From: Parasulfuritortus sp036391875
GTDB lineage: Bacteria; Pseudomonadota; Gammaproteobacteria; Burkholderiales; Thiobacillaceae
Direction: 5' to 3'
Length of the DNA: 64,000 bases
NCBI GenBank assembly: GCA_036391875.1
Contig: DASVZA010000003.1
Coordinates: 1-64,000 of the forward strand
The notes under the pieces are model-generated. The model saw nothing but the letters and a program-made list of their open reading frames with translations, searched no databases and had not been told where the DNA came from. Both the position numbers and the translations under genes were made by a program. This document shows, piece after piece, positions 54,704-64,000 of the stretch. Position 1 is the first letter of the stretch; each line of letters opens with the position of its first letter.

Positions 54704-57196
54704 CTAAAGCCCGCGCAACACGACCAGCGGGCTGCGCAGGACGATGCGGCGCGTGCCCCAATAACCGGCCGCGCCCACCAACAGCCCGCCCAACGGCGGC
54801 AGCACCGCCCATAACGGCCATGCGATGTGATACTCGAGATGAAACACTTGCGTGTATAGGAGCCAGGCGACGAATTCGGAACCAGCCGCGGCGAACAACC
54901 CGGCCATGACACCGAGCACCGCATATTCGGCCAGATGCCCGGCGCGCAACTGGTACCGGCTCGCGCCCAAGGCGCGTAGCAGCGCGCCTTCATACAGCCG
55001 TTCATCGAGGCTGGCCTGCAGTGCCGCATAGAGTACGACGAATCCGGCCAGCAGCACCAAAACCAGGATGTACTCAACCGCAAAGGTCACCTGCGACAGG
55101 ATGTTCCGCACCTGCGCCATGATACGGTCGAGGTCGAGCACGGTAACGGCCGGAAAACTGCGCACCATCTGCGCCTGCAGGTCCCACTCGGAGGGCGCCA
55201 GATAGAAGCTGGTGACATAGGTGGCCGGGTATTCGTCGAGCACCCCAGGCGGGAAAACCATGAAGAAGTTTGGCTTGAACGAGTCCCACTGGACAGTGCG
55301 CAGGCTCGCCACGGTCACCCGCAGTTCCCGGCCGCCGAACGAGAAGGTCAGTTCATCACCCAGCTTGACACCGAGGCGCTTGGCCACGCCTTGCTCCACC
55401 GATACCAGGTGCCGCCCGCGATCGCCCGGTCGCCACCAGTGCCCGGCGACGATGGCGTTGTCCTGCTGCAGGGTCGTGCTCCAGGTCAGATTGAGTTCGC
55501 GACGGATCTGCTCGTCGCCGTTGCGCCGGGCCCGTTCGGCCAGCGGTACTCCGTTCACGGCCGCGAGCCGGGCGCGCACCATCGGGTAGAGCCGGACGTC
55601 GGCGATCTGGTGCGCGTGCAGGAAGGCCTCGAACGGCACTACCTGGCCGGGCAGGACGTTGATCACGAAGTAGTTGGGGGCTCGCGCCGGCAACTGGGCC
55701 TGCCAGGTGGCAAGCAGGTCGCCGCGCAGCAGGGCGACCAGGGCCATGGCCATCAGCACCAGCCCGAAAGCGAGGATTTGTCCGACGCTCAGCCACGGAC
55801 GGCGCCACAGGTTGTTCAGTCCGTAGCGCCAGGCCACGCCGGCGCCGCGGCGCAGCACGCGGCTGGCATGCAGCAGTCCCCACGCCAGGACTCCGAAAAC
55901 CACCAGCGCCGCAAGCGTTCCGCCGAGGACACTGACGGTCAGCGCCACGCTGCCGGTGTAGCGCCACAGCAGCGCGCCTAGCGCCGCCAGGGCGGCGCCG
56001 TAGACCAACCAGGCACTCGGCGGCAAGGGCGCCAGTTCCCGGCGCAGCACCCGCAGCGCCGGGACGTTCTTGAGCCGCAACACCGGCGGCAACGCAAAGC
56101 CCGTCAGCACCAGCAGCCCGGTGAGCAGGCCGAGCAGCGCCGGCATCGCCCCCGGCGGTGGCAGTTGCGCCGGCAACAAACCGCGCAGCAACCAGAGCAG
56201 CCCAGACTGGGCGCCGTAACCGAGCACGACCCCGAGCGCGCTGCCGGCCAGCCCGAGCACCAGCAGCTGGGGCAGGTACAGGGCCAGCAGGTCGCGCTGT
56301 CCGGCGCCCAGGCAGCGCAGCATGGCGCTGACGTCGAAGTGGCGCTCGCTGTAGCGGCGTGCGCCCATGGCGATGGCCACGCCGGCCAGGAGCACGGCCG
56401 CCAAGCCGGCCAGCCGAAGGTAGCGATTGGCGCGATCCAGGGCGGAGCCGATGGCGGGACGGCCCTCGTGCACGTCGACCAGGCGATCGGCGGGATTGAG
56501 CCGGGGCATCAGCCAGCGCTTGTATCGGGCGATCGCCGGTGGATCTCCGGCGAACTGGTAGCTGTATGTCACGCGGCTGCCCGGCGCCAGCACGCCGGCA
56601 CGCTCGGCATCGCCAAGGTTGATCAGCACCGCGGGTGCCAGGGCCATGAATTGGCTGGTCCCACCGGGTTCGAAGGTGAGGATGCGGGTGATGCGCAGCG
56701 GCCGGTCCCCCAGGGTGACAACGTCGCCGACCCGGGCCTGGAGCAGCGGCAGCAAGCGCGCCTCGACCCAGGCCTCGCCCGCGGCTGGAATGCCACGGGT
56801 GGCTTGGTCCACATCTTCTGGCTGGGCGGCGGTGCGCAGCGTCCCACGCAGCGGATAACCCGGCCGCACTGCCTTGATATCGCACAGTTGCAGATGGTTG
56901 CCGTGCAGCACTACGCTGGGGAAATCAAGAGCCCAGGCTTGGAGCAGGCCGAGCGACTGCGCCTGCGCCAGCCAGCCGGGGGCGACCGGACGCGGACTGC
57001 GCAACACCAGATCGGCGCCGAGCAGTCCCGCCGATTGGCTGACCATGGAGCGCTGCAGGCGGTCGGCGAAGAACCCGACGGCCGAGGTGACGGTGACCGC
57101 GATGACCAGGGCCGAGGCCAGGATGCGCAGTTCGCCGGCCCGCCAGTCGCGCCCGAGCAGACGCAAGGCGAGTTTCAGGCGGCTAGCCGCGTTCAT
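54704..57196 (-). CDS. ybbP: FtsX-family ABC permease, YbbP-like
   Basis: 830 residues from ATG 57196 (MNAASRLKLALRLLGRDWR). Ten or so membrane helices in the YbbP arrangement: N-terminal helix, periplasmic domain, a central block of helices, a second periplasmic domain and three C-terminal helices. With the ATPase YbbA it forms a transporter of the lipoprotein-release/lipid type; the E. coli pair lies next to tesA as here. It overlaps ybbA by 14 bases. Confidence 0.9.
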   Translation of the reverse strand: MNAASRLKLALRLLGRDWRAGELRILASALVIAVTVTSAVGFFADRLQRSMVSQSAGLLGADLVLRSPRPVAPGWLAQAQSLGLLQAWALDFPSVVLHGNHLQLCDIKAVRPGYPLRGTLRTAAQPEDVDQATRGIPAAGEAWVEARLLPLLQARVGDVVTLGDRPLRITRILTFEPGGTSQFMALAPAVLINLGDAERAGVLAPGSRVTYSYQFAGDPPAIARYKRWLMPRLNPADRLVDVHEGRPAIGSALDRANRYLRLAGLAAVLLAGVAIAMGARRYSERHFDVSAMLRCLGAGQRDLLALYLPQLLVLGLAGSALGVVLGYGAQSGLLWLLRGLLPAQLPPPGAMPALLGLLTGLLVLTGFALPPVLRLKNVPALRVLRRELAPLPPSAWLVYGAALAALGALLWRYTGSVALTVSVLGGTLAALVVFGVLAWGLLHASRVLRRGAGVAWRYGLNNLWRRPWLSVGQILAFGLVLMAMALVALLRGDLLATWQAQLPARAPNYFVINVLPGQVVPFEAFLHAHQIADVRLYPMVRARLAAVNGVPLAERARRNGDEQIRRELNLTWSTTLQQDNAIVAGHWWRPGDRGRHLVSVEQGVAKRLGVKLGDELTFSFGGRELRVTVASLRTVQWDSFKPNFFMVFPPGVLDEYPATYVTSFYLAPSEWDLQAQMVRSFPAVTVLDLDRIMAQVRNILSQVTFAVEYILVLVLLAGFVVLYAALQASLDERLYEGALLRALGASRYQLRAGHLAEYAVLGVMAGLFAAAGSEFVAWLLYTQVFHLEYHIAWPLWAVLPPLGGLLVGAAGYWGTRRIVLRSPLVVLRGL

Positions 57197-57881
57197 CGCC
57201 AACGATGCGCCCCGCGTCGAGATGGAGCCGGCGGCTGCAGCGCGCGGCCATGCGCTCGTCGTGGGTGATGAGGACCAGGGTGGTGCCCTGTTCGGCGTTG
57301 AGGGCGAACAGCAGGTCGGCCACCCGTTCGCCGGTGTGTGCGTCGAGGTTACCCGTGGGTTCGTCGGCAAACAGCAGCGCCGGCGAGGTGGCGAACGCCC
57401 GGGCGATGGCCACCCGCTGCTGCTCGCCACCGGAGAGCTGGCGCGGATAGTGGCCGGCGCGCTGTTCCAGGCCGACCCGCTGCAGCAGTTCGAGGCCGTG
57501 GGCGGCCGCCCGAGGTACGCCGGCCAGCTCGAGCGGCAGCATCACGTTCTCTAAAGCGGTCAGGCCGGGTAGCAGTTGGAAGGACTGGAACACGAAGCCC
57601 ACCGTGCGCCCACGCAGGCGGGCGCGGCCGTCCTCGTCGAGGGTGGCGAGGTCCTGCCCGGCCAGGGTGATGCGGCCGGCGCTGGGCAGGTCCAGGCCGG
57701 CCAGCAGACCGACCAGCGTCGACTTGCCGGAACCGGAGACGCCGACGATGGCGACGCTTTCGCCGGCCGCGATGGCCAGGCTGACGTCTTCAAGGATGGT
57801 GAGCACGCCGCCGGCCACCGCCACTTGCTTGCCCACGCCTTCGGCGGTGACAATGGGTGTCCCGGACTGGATACTTGCCAT
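57183..57881 (-). CDS. ybbA: ABC transporter ATP-binding protein, YbbA-like
   Basis: 232 residues from ATG 57881, with a perfect AGGAGG six bases upstream. Walker A is in GVSGSGKSTLVGLLAGLD (near residue 47), the signature LSGGEQQRVAIARAF near 151, and Walker B in LLFADEPTGNLD, followed by the H-loop ITHD. This is the LolD/MacB-type ATPase family. The permease overlaps its 3' end. Its start codon overlaps the start codon of tesA on the opposite strand (CATG). Confidence 0.94.
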   Translation of the reverse strand: MASIQSGTPIVTAEGVGKQVAVAGGVLTILEDVSLAIAAGESVAIVGVSGSGKSTLVGLLAGLDLPSAGRITLAGQDLATLDEDGRARLRGRTVGFVFQSFQLLPGLTALENVMLPLELAGVPRAAAHGLELLQRVGLEQRAGHYPRQLSGGEQQRVAIARAFATSPALLFADEPTGNLDAHTGERVADLLFALNAEQGTTLVLITHDERMAARCSRRLHLDAGRIVGDERG

Positions 57882-58479
57882 GCGTCGCCTCCTTCTGTCG
57901 TTGCTGCTGTTCGTCGCTTGTTCGGCCCATGCCGCCACCATCCTGGTGCTGGGCGACAGTTTGAGCGCCGGATACGGCCTGGAGTCCGGGCAGGTCTGGG
58001 TCGATCTGCTGGCCAAGCGTCTGCAACACCATCAGCCGCGCTATACCGTCGTCAACGCCAGCATCAGTGGCGAGACCAGCGCGGGCGGTCTCGCCCGTGT
58101 CGATGCCGACCTGGAGCGCGCGCATCCCGCCATCGTGCTGCTCGAACTGGGTGCCAATGACGGCTTGCGCGGTCTGTCGCTCGACGCTATGCGCCGCAAT
58201 CTCGACGAGATCGTGACCCGGGCCCAGAAACGCGGCGCTAAGGTGGTGTTGATCGGCATGCGGCTGCCGCCCAACTACGGTGAACATTACACCGAAGCAT
58301 TCCACCATATCTACATTGAGCTCGCCGCCAAGCGACATCTGCCGCTGGTGCCGTTCCTGCTCGCGGACGTGGCCCTCGATCCCCGGCTGATGCAGCCCGA
58401 CCAGCTGCACCCGACAGCTGTGGCGCAGCCGAAACTGCTCGCGACGGTGTGGCGCGTGCTCGCTCCGCTGCTGCACTAA
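57880..58479 (+). CDS. tesA: Arylesterase / acyl-CoA thioesterase I (SGNH hydrolase)
   Basis: 199 residues from ATG 57880, with a signal peptide (MRRLLLSLLLFVACSAHA). SGNH blocks: GDSLSAGYGL (Ser nucleophile), ASISGETSAGG (Gly), ELGANDGLRG (Asn) and the C-terminal DQLHPTA with the Asp/His pair. It hydrolyses acyl-CoA, esters and lysophospholipids in the periplasm. The ribosome binding site is weak. It is divergent from ybbA, with the two start codons overlapping, so its promoter must lie inside ybbA. Confidence 0.94.
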   Translation: MRRLLLSLLLFVACSAHAATILVLGDSLSAGYGLESGQVWVDLLAKRLQHHQPRYTVVNASISGETSAGGLARVDADLERAHPAIVLLELGANDGLRGLSLDAMRRNLDEIVTRAQKRGAKVVLIGMRLPPNYGEHYTEAFHHIYIELAAKRHLPLVPFLLADVALDPRLMQPDQLHPTAVAQPKLLATVWRVLAPLLH

Positions 58480-58605
58480 GCACCGTGTTTTCGACTTGCG
58501 GAACCGGCTCGCCTGATCATCCGCGGGGTCGCGTTTCCAATCTCGGGTGCGTGAAGACGCAGCAACCGGTGCCGGCCAGCGCGCCGCCCCACACTAAAAA
58601 AACGA

Positions 58606-60396
58606 ATGCCGACTGACCGCCCGAACGCACCGCCACGTCCCATATCGACCCTGAAAGGCCTCTGGCCGTTCCTGCGCCCCTATCGGGCGCGCATGGCGCT
58701 GGCCTTCCTGCTCTTGTGCCTGGGCTCCGGGACCATTCTGCTGGTGCCGTTGGCGTTTCGCGATCTCATCGATTTCGGCTTCGGCAACCGGGCCCCGTCC
58801 GGCGCCGGCCTGTTCGGCGGGCTCAGCCTGAACGGCCACTTCATCGCGCTGTTCGGATTGGCGGCGGGCTGGGCGCTGGCGGTGGCGGCGCGCTATTACA
58901 CCGTGTCGTGGATCGGCGAGCGCGCGACGGCGGACCTGCGCAGTACCATCTACGCCCGGGTGCTGTCCCAGTCGCCGCAATTTTTCGAGACCCTGCAGAC
59001 CGGCGAGGTGCTGTCGCGGCTGACCGGCGACACGACGCTGATCCAGACTGTGGTCGGCAGTTCCATCTCGATGGGGCTGCGCAGCCTGTTCCAATTCGTC
59101 GGCGGCATGATCATGCTGGCCGTCACCAGCCTGTACCTGTTTTCCCTGATCGTCGGCCTGATGGCCCTGGTGACGCTGCCGATCCTCGCGATCGGCCGCA
59201 AGGTCAAGCGCCTGTCGCGCGAATCCCAGGACCGCATCGCCGATGCCTCGGCACTGGCGGCCGAGATACTCAACGCCATGCCCACCGTGCAGGCCTATAC
59301 CCAGGAAGGGCGCGAATCCGGCCGGTTCGCCGAGCGCACCGAACGGAGCTTCGTCACCGCGATCCGCCGCACCCGGGTACGTGCGGCGCTCACCGCCGTG
59401 ATCATCACCGCCGTGATGGGCACCATCGTCTTCGTGCTTTGGATCGGCGCGCGCCAGGTCACCGCCGGCACGCTGACCGGCGGCGAGCTGGCCTCGTTCG
59501 TGCTGTACGCGGCGCTGGTAGCCGGCGGCGTCGGCACCATGTCGGAAGTGTGGGGCGACGTAATGCGCGCCGCCGGGGCGACAGAGCGGCTGCTGGAACT
59601 GCTGCATACCGAGCCTGCCATCCGCGAACCCGTCACTCCGGTGCCGCCGGCGCAACCGGCGCGGGCGACGATCCGCTTCGAACACGTCGGCTTCAGCTAC
59701 CCGGCCCGCCCGCAGGCCCCGGCCTTGGTCGACATCTGCCTGGACATCGCCCCCGGCGAAAGCGTGGCCCTGGTCGGCCCGTCCGGCGCCGGTAAGACCA
59801 GTGTCATGCACCTGCTGCTGCGCTATTACGACGTCACCGAAGGCAGCATCCGGATCAACGGCCAGGATATCCGCGACCTGAGCCTGCGCGACCTGCGCAA
59901 CGGCATCGCCATCGTGCCGCAAGACCCGGTGATCTTTTCCGCCGACGTCTTCGAGAACATCCGCTACGGTCGCGTCACGGCGAGCGACGACGAGGTCCGA
60001 CAGGCGGCGCAGGCCGCCCTGGTGGACGAGTTCGTCGATCGCCTGCCGGAAGGCTACCGGACCTTCCTCGGCGAACGCGGCACCCGCCTGTCCGGTGGTC
60101 AGCGCCAGCGGATCGCGATCGCCCGCGCCATCCTCAAGGGTGCGCCGCTGTTACTGCTCGACGAAGCCACCAGCGCCCTCGACGCGGAATCGGAAAGCCT
60201 CGTGCAGAAGGGCCTGAGCGCGGCCATGCAAGGGCGCACCACCCTGGTCATCGCACACCGCCTCGCCACCGTACAAAAGGCTGACCGAATCGTCGTGATG
60301 GACCAGGGAAGGATTGTGGAAACCGGCACACCGGCGGATTTGCGCAACCGAGGTGGCCTCTACGCGAGGTTGGCGATGCTGCAACTCGATCATTAA
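58606..60396 (+). CDS. MsbA-like ABC exporter (half-transporter)
   Basis: 596 residues. A six-helix ABC type-1 transmembrane domain (about 20-325) is fused to an ATPase domain with Walker A LVGPSGAGKTSVMHLLLRYY (near 388), signature RLSGGQRQRIAIARAIL (near 491) and Walker B LLLLDEATSALD. A homodimer would export lipids, peptides or drugs. Nothing beside it points to the substrate. It starts 126 bases after tesA. Confidence 0.9.
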   Translation: MPTDRPNAPPRPISTLKGLWPFLRPYRARMALAFLLLCLGSGTILLVPLAFRDLIDFGFGNRAPSGAGLFGGLSLNGHFIALFGLAAGWALAVAARYYTVSWIGERATADLRSTIYARVLSQSPQFFETLQTGEVLSRLTGDTTLIQTVVGSSISMGLRSLFQFVGGMIMLAVTSLYLFSLIVGLMALVTLPILAIGRKVKRLSRESQDRIADASALAAEILNAMPTVQAYTQEGRESGRFAERTERSFVTAIRRTRVRAALTAVIITAVMGTIVFVLWIGARQVTAGTLTGGELASFVLYAALVAGGVGTMSEVWGDVMRAAGATERLLELLHTEPAIREPVTPVPPAQPARATIRFEHVGFSYPARPQAPALVDICLDIAPGESVALVGPSGAGKTSVMHLLLRYYDVTEGSIRINGQDIRDLSLRDLRNGIAIVPQDPVIFSADVFENIRYGRVTASDDEVRQAAQAALVDEFVDRLPEGYRTFLGERGTRLSGGQRQRIAIARAILKGAPLLLLDEATSALDAESESLVQKGLSAAMQGRTTLVIAHRLATVQKADRIVVMDQGRIVETGTPADLRNRGGLYARLAMLQLDH

Positions 60397-60851
60397 TGCA
60401 CTGGGGGTCCGGGGGGTGGATGTTCCAGCGCCTGGTGTAGCCCGTGTCTCATGCGGGTGGTGGTCGGGATCAATTGGATGGTGGGTTTGGAAACGGCGAA
60501 TGCGATTGATCAGCTTTGGCACGGACTGCCTTTTCTCGGCGATCCAGCCAGTGGGGTGACGAAACCGCCGAGAGAATAACCAGCCGCTTAAGGTTACGAA
60601 CGCCCCTCGGGTTGGGCGCTTGGAAGCGGACGCTAGACTTCCAAGGTAAGAACCAATGACGGTTTACCGGCGAAAGTACCGAACTACGGCTCGGAACTGC
60701 CAGAAGCCGTCTTTCGTGAAGTCCAGGGAACAATCATTCAAATGACGGCTGCACTCAGAAACTTGCCAATTGGCTTCCAGGAGTAACTAGCCTGAAAAGG
60801 CCTTCACCATTCAAACTCCAGTGTTATAGCCGCTTGAAAGAATCTGAAACA
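60397..60851. other. Convergent intergenic region, no gene
   Basis: 455 bases between the ABC exporter and kdpE. The part at about 60600-60770 (AACGGACGC, GGAACTGCCAGAAGCCG, CAATCATTCAAATGACGG) looks like the non-coding spacers of the island and may be a degraded dispersed repeat. No open frame is credible. Confidence 0.45.
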
Positions 60852-61556
60852 TTAGCTTTCCAACACAAGTCGGTAGCCAACGCCCGATTCGGTGCAGATG
60901 TAGTGAGGTACCGTGGGGTTGTCTTCCAGCTTCCGACGCAGGCCGTTCATATAAACGCGCAAGTAGTGGGTATCCTCGGCGTGGTTGGGTCCCCAGATAT
61001 CGCGCAGCATCTGGCGGTGGGTCAACACGCGGCCGGTATTGGCGACCAGGAGCGCGAGCAGCTTGTACTCGATGGGAGTCAGGTGCACCGTTTCGCCTTT
61101 CCGGCTCACCCGCCGGTGCACGAGGTCCACCGTGATGTCGCCGAACGAGACGACCGGGCTCTCGTTGCCTGCGATGCTCGCGCGGCGCAGGAGCGCCCGG
61201 ACCCGGGCCAATAATTCGGCCATGCCGAAGGGCTTGGTCAGGTAGTCGTCCGCGCCGGCGTCGAGCGCGGCCACCTTGTCGGCCTCGTTCACGCGGGCGG
61301 ACAGGATGAGTATCGGCAGGGCGCTCCAGGTGCGGAGGTCGCGGACCACCTCAACGCCGTCCCGGTCGGGCAGCCCGAGATCGAGAATCACCAGGTCGGG
61401 CTTCCGGGTACCAGCCTCGATCAAGCCGCGTTCGGCGGTGCCCGCCTCGACGACGTGGCAGGCTTCGGCTTCGAGCCCGGCACGCACGAATCGGCGGATC
61501 TGGGGTTCGTCCTCGATCACGACCACGGTGGGCGGCAGGGGGCGCTCGGATTCCAT
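60852..61556 (-). CDS. kdpE: Kdp response regulator
   Basis: 234 residues, OmpR class. Receiver domain 1-120 with the phosphorylated Asp in LVILDLGLPDRDG and the acidic pair in VVIEDEPQ; DNA-binding winged helix 135-232 with HRRVSRKGETVHLTPIEYKLL and GPNHAEDTHYLRVYMNGLRRKLE. Phosphorylated by KdpD, it activates the high-affinity K+ transporter genes. Its ATG shares its first base with the last base of the kdpD stop (TGATG), so translation is coupled. Confidence 0.95.
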   Translation of the reverse strand: MESERPLPPTVVVIEDEPQIRRFVRAGLEAEACHVVEAGTAERGLIEAGTRKPDLVILDLGLPDRDGVEVVRDLRTWSALPILILSARVNEADKVAALDAGADDYLTKPFGMAELLARVRALLRRASIAGNESPVVSFGDITVDLVHRRVSRKGETVHLTPIEYKLLALLVANTGRVLTHRQMLRDIWGPNHAEDTHYLRVYMNGLRRKLEDNPTVPHYICTESGVGYRLVLES

Positions 61557-64000
61557 CAGTCCTCTCCTGGAACGTCAGGCGGCGTGCCGGCGGGCAGTGA
61601 GATCACGAAGCATGCCCCGCCTTCCGGCCTGTTTTCGGCATGCACCGTCCCCTTGTGGGCCTCGACGATGGCGCGCACGATCGCGAGTCCGAGACCGACC
61701 CCCGAGATGGAAGACTCGTCGTGGCCGCGCGTGAACTTCTCGAACAAAGTGTCCGCCTTGCCCTGGGGGAGCCCCGGCCCGTTGTCGGCGACCGTGATGA
61801 CGATCCGGTCGCCGTCGGCGCGGGCGCCGATGTCGATGCGGCTGCCCGGCGGCGTGTACTTCTCGGCGTTCTCGAACAGGTTGCAGAAGACGCGTTCCAT
61901 CAGCACGGCATCGATCTCCACCAGTGGCAGGTCCGGTGCTAGGTCGACATGGACGGGATGCCGCGCCAGCTGATTCTCCATGCCATTCAGGGCCGAACCG
62001 ATCACCTCTTCCAGGGGCTGCCACTCCTTTTTCAGTTGCACGCTGCCTTCCTGCAGACGGGCCATGTCGAGCAGATTGTCGACCAGCAGGCTGATATGCA
62101 TCGATTCCGCGCGGATGCTGTGGGCGATGTCGGCCTGGGCGGCGGGCAGTGGCGGGCCGGCCAGGGAGAGCGAGTCGGCGAGGCCGGCCAGGACGGTGAG
62201 CGGTGTCCTCAGATCGTGCGAGAGGGCCGAGAGCAGGCCGTTGCGCAGTCGTTCCGACTCCATCCGGATCAGCGCCTCCTGGGCCACGCCGACATAGTGG
62301 ACGCGCTCCAGCGCCAGCGCCGCCTGACCGACCATGGCCTCCAGCAGCCGCGCCTGTTCGGGCAGGAAGAGCAGCCGCTTCTGGCTGGGCAGCAGCGCCA
62401 GCACGCCGCGCGTCCGCATCGGCGCCTTGAGCGGCATGTAATGCATCGGCGCTCCGGCCAGGCTCTGGGTGCCCAGGCCGGCCGGCTGCTGGTGGTCGTA
62501 GACCCATTGCGCGATGGCCAGATCGAACGGCAGGCTGCCTTGATCCGGCTTGAGGGTCGTGGCGTGCAGTTTGTCCTCGTCGTCCGGCAGCAGGATCGCG
62601 ACCTTGGCCTGGAACAGGCTTTCGAGCTGGAAGCGGGTGGTCTCCACGATCTGCTCCGTCATCAACTCGCCGGCCAGGGCCTTGGCCAGTTCGTTCAAGG
62701 CACGGGTCCGCCGTTCGCGGTACTGGGCGACCCGCGCCTGGTAGCGCAGATTGGCGGCCAGGGTGCTGATGGTGAGCGCCACCGCCAGCATGAAGAAGAA
62801 GGTCAGGAAATAGCGGGTGTCGGATACCGAGAACGAAAACTGCGGCGGCACGAAGAAGAAGTCGAACGCCAGCACGCTCAACACCGAGGACAGGATGGCG
62901 GGGTTGCGGCCGTAACGCGCGGCGACCCAGACCACGCCGACCAGGTAGAACATGATCAGGTTGGTCAGGTCGAAATAGTGCAGGATCGCCCGGGCCGAGA
63001 GGGTGGTCAGGGCCGCGATGCCGAGCGCCCAGGCATAGCCGCCGTAGCGGTTCTTGTTGGTCGGCTCGATCTCCAGGTCGAGCGGCATGGTGACCGGTTT
63101 GTCGGCTGGCCGCTCCTCGTTTTCGTGGCCGACGACGTAGACGTCGACATCCGTCGCCAGCGCCGAAAGCCGGTCCGAGAGCGGTGCCTTCAATGTGCGC
63201 GACACTCCGGTGCGCAGGCTCTTGCCGACCACCAGCTTGGACACGTTCCGGCTCACCGCGTAGGACAGCAGGGTCTGGGTGTCGTCCTGGCCAGCCAGGG
63301 TGGCGGTCTCCGCGCCCAGGTCGCGGGCCAGGGACAGCGTCTTCAGTATCTTGTCCCGGTTGCTGTCGGACAGCCTCTGCAGGCGCGGCGTCTCGACGTA
63401 GACCGCGATCCAGTCGGCGTGGAGATTGCCCGCCAGCCGCGCGGCGGCGCGCACCACCCGGTCGCCGCCGGCGCCGGGCCCGATGCAGACCAGCAGGCGT
63501 TCCTTGGCCTGCCAGACATCTTGAATCGACTGGTCGGTCCGGTACTCGCGCATCTGGGCGTCGACCCGGTCCGCCGTCCGGCGCAGCGCCAGCTCGCGCA
63601 GCGCGATCAGGTTGCCCTTGCGGAAGAAGTTGCGGATGGCGTGTTCGGCCTGGTGCGGCAGGTAGACCTTGCCTTCCTTCATGCGCTGCAGCAGTTCGTC
63701 GGGCGGCAGGTCGACCAGGGCGACCTCGTCGGCCCGCTCGAAGATGCCGTCGGGCAGGGTCTCGCGCACCTGGATGCCGGTGATGCCCCCGACGATGTCG
63801 TTCAAGCTTTCCAGGTGCTGGACGTTGACCGTGGTCCAGACGTCGATGCCGGCGTCGAGCAGTTCCTCGACATCCTGCCAGCGTTTGGGATGGCGCGAGC
63901 CGGCCACGTTGGAGTGGGCCAGTTCGTCGACCAGGATCAGGTCGGGCTTGCGTGCCAGCGCGGCGTCGAGGTCAAACTCGGCCAGGCTGCGGCCCTGGTA
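61556..64000 (-). CDS. kdpD: Kdp sensor histidine kinase (5' end outside window)
   Basis: Only the last ~815 residues are inside; the coding frame is still open at base 64000, reading YQGRSLAEFDLDAALARKPD, and the N-terminal Walker A region lies beyond. Visible in order: the end of the KdpD N-terminal domain (VDELAHSN, PKRWQDVEELLDAGIDVWTTVN), a USP-like domain, four clustered membrane helices (about 61.0 kb + 1.7-2.1 kb), a GAF-like domain, the H-box (HDLRTPLTVLAGL) and the N and G boxes (FENAEKYTPPG, DNGPGLPQ). It senses K+ limitation and phosphorylates KdpE. kdpFABC would be expected to the right. Confidence 0.95.
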   Translation of the reverse strand, partial: YQGRSLAEFDLDAALARKPDLILVDELAHSNVAGSRHPKRWQDVEELLDAGIDVWTTVNVQHLESLNDIVGGITGIQVRETLPDGIFERADEVALVDLPPDELLQRMKEGKVYLPHQAEHAIRNFFRKGNLIALRELALRRTADRVDAQMREYRTDQSIQDVWQAKERLLVCIGPGAGGDRVVRAAARLAGNLHADWIAVYVETPRLQRLSDSNRDKILKTLSLARDLGAETATLAGQDDTQTLLSYAVSRNVSKLVVGKSLRTGVSRTLKAPLSDRLSALATDVDVYVVGHENEERPADKPVTMPLDLEIEPTNKNRYGGYAWALGIAALTTLSARAILHYFDLTNLIMFYLVGVVWVAARYGRNPAILSSVLSVLAFDFFFVPPQFSFSVSDTRYFLTFFFMLAVALTISTLAANLRYQARVAQYRERRTRALNELAKALAGELMTEQIVETTRFQLESLFQAKVAILLPDDEDKLHATTLKPDQGSLPFDLAIAQWVYDHQQPAGLGTQSLAGAPMHYMPLKAPMRTRGVLALLPSQKRLLFLPEQARLLEAMVGQAALALERVHYVGVAQEALIRMESERLRNGLLSALSHDLRTPLTVLAGLADSLSLAGPPLPAAQADIAHSIRAESMHISLLVDNLLDMARLQEGSVQLKKEWQPLEEVIGSALNGMENQLARHPVHVDLAPDLPLVEIDAVLMERVFCNLFENAEKYTPPGSRIDIGARADGDRIVITVADNGPGLPQGKADTLFEKFTRGHDESSISGVGLGLAIVRAIVEAHKGTVHAENRPEGGACFVISLPAGTPPDVPGED

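Overview
This window is high-GC chromosomal DNA from a member of the Betaproteobacteria. The evidence is the block thrS-infC-rpmI-rplT-pheS-pheT-ihfA-merR followed by tRNA-Pro(GGG), the divergent ybbAP/tesA pair, and the dispersed gtcatacccgcg-type repeats. I cannot name a genus. Most of the window is core genome. One accessory island (about 42.8-53.8 kb) and a lower-GC patch (about 5.0-7.8 kb) stand out.

Layout. 0.2-3.8 kb: FtsX-type ABC permease and HlyD-type adaptor. 3.8-7.8 kb: two small secreted proteins, a FemAB-like acyltransferase, an EmrE-type SMR pump and a sterol-desaturase-type hydroxylase. 7.8-9.8 kb: zwf and a small conserved protein. 9.96-14.5 kb (minus strand): a tightly coupled operon under a guanidine-I (ykkC) riboswitch, preceded by a sigma-54 promoter and an NtrC-like dyad. 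14.9-22.5 kb: tRNA-Pro, translation and tRNA-synthetase genes, tRNA-Val. 23-26.7 kb: HU, a thioredoxin-HEAT protein, a SYLF lipid-binding protein, dtd, a glyoxalase-II-like MBL hydrolase and a 2OG-Fe(II) oxygenase. 26.8-32.9 kb: a P-type ATPase between two decayed pieces of an Anbu-proteasome gene cluster, then glgP. 33.4-42.3 kb: a complete MdtABC-type RND efflux operon with its outer-membrane channel, bracketed by two copies of a palindromic repeat. 42.9-53.7 kb: an island bounded by inverted ~130 bp repeats. It carries a three-gene unknown/PLD-nuclease/SNF2-helicase module and a two-gene PIN-nuclease/helical-repeat module. 53.8-64 kb: a DUF2058 protein, ybbP-ybbA/tesA, an MsbA-like ABC exporter, and kdpE-kdpD running off the window.

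The most interesting system is the minus-strand operon at 9.96-14.5 kb. An NtrC-like site, a textbook -24/-12 promoter and a guanidine-I aptamer stand in front of a possible 44-codon ORF, a di-iron desaturase-type membrane enzyme, an EamA transporter, an isochorismatase-type cysteine hydrolase, an MBL-fold hydrolase and a metal-binding TIM-barrel protein. Nearly every junction overlaps by ATGA. This gene set is not one of the guanidine carboxylase or Gdx exporter arrangements I know. It suggests a nitrogen-controlled pathway for a guanidine compound. The second candidate for novelty is the pair of putative defence modules in the island.
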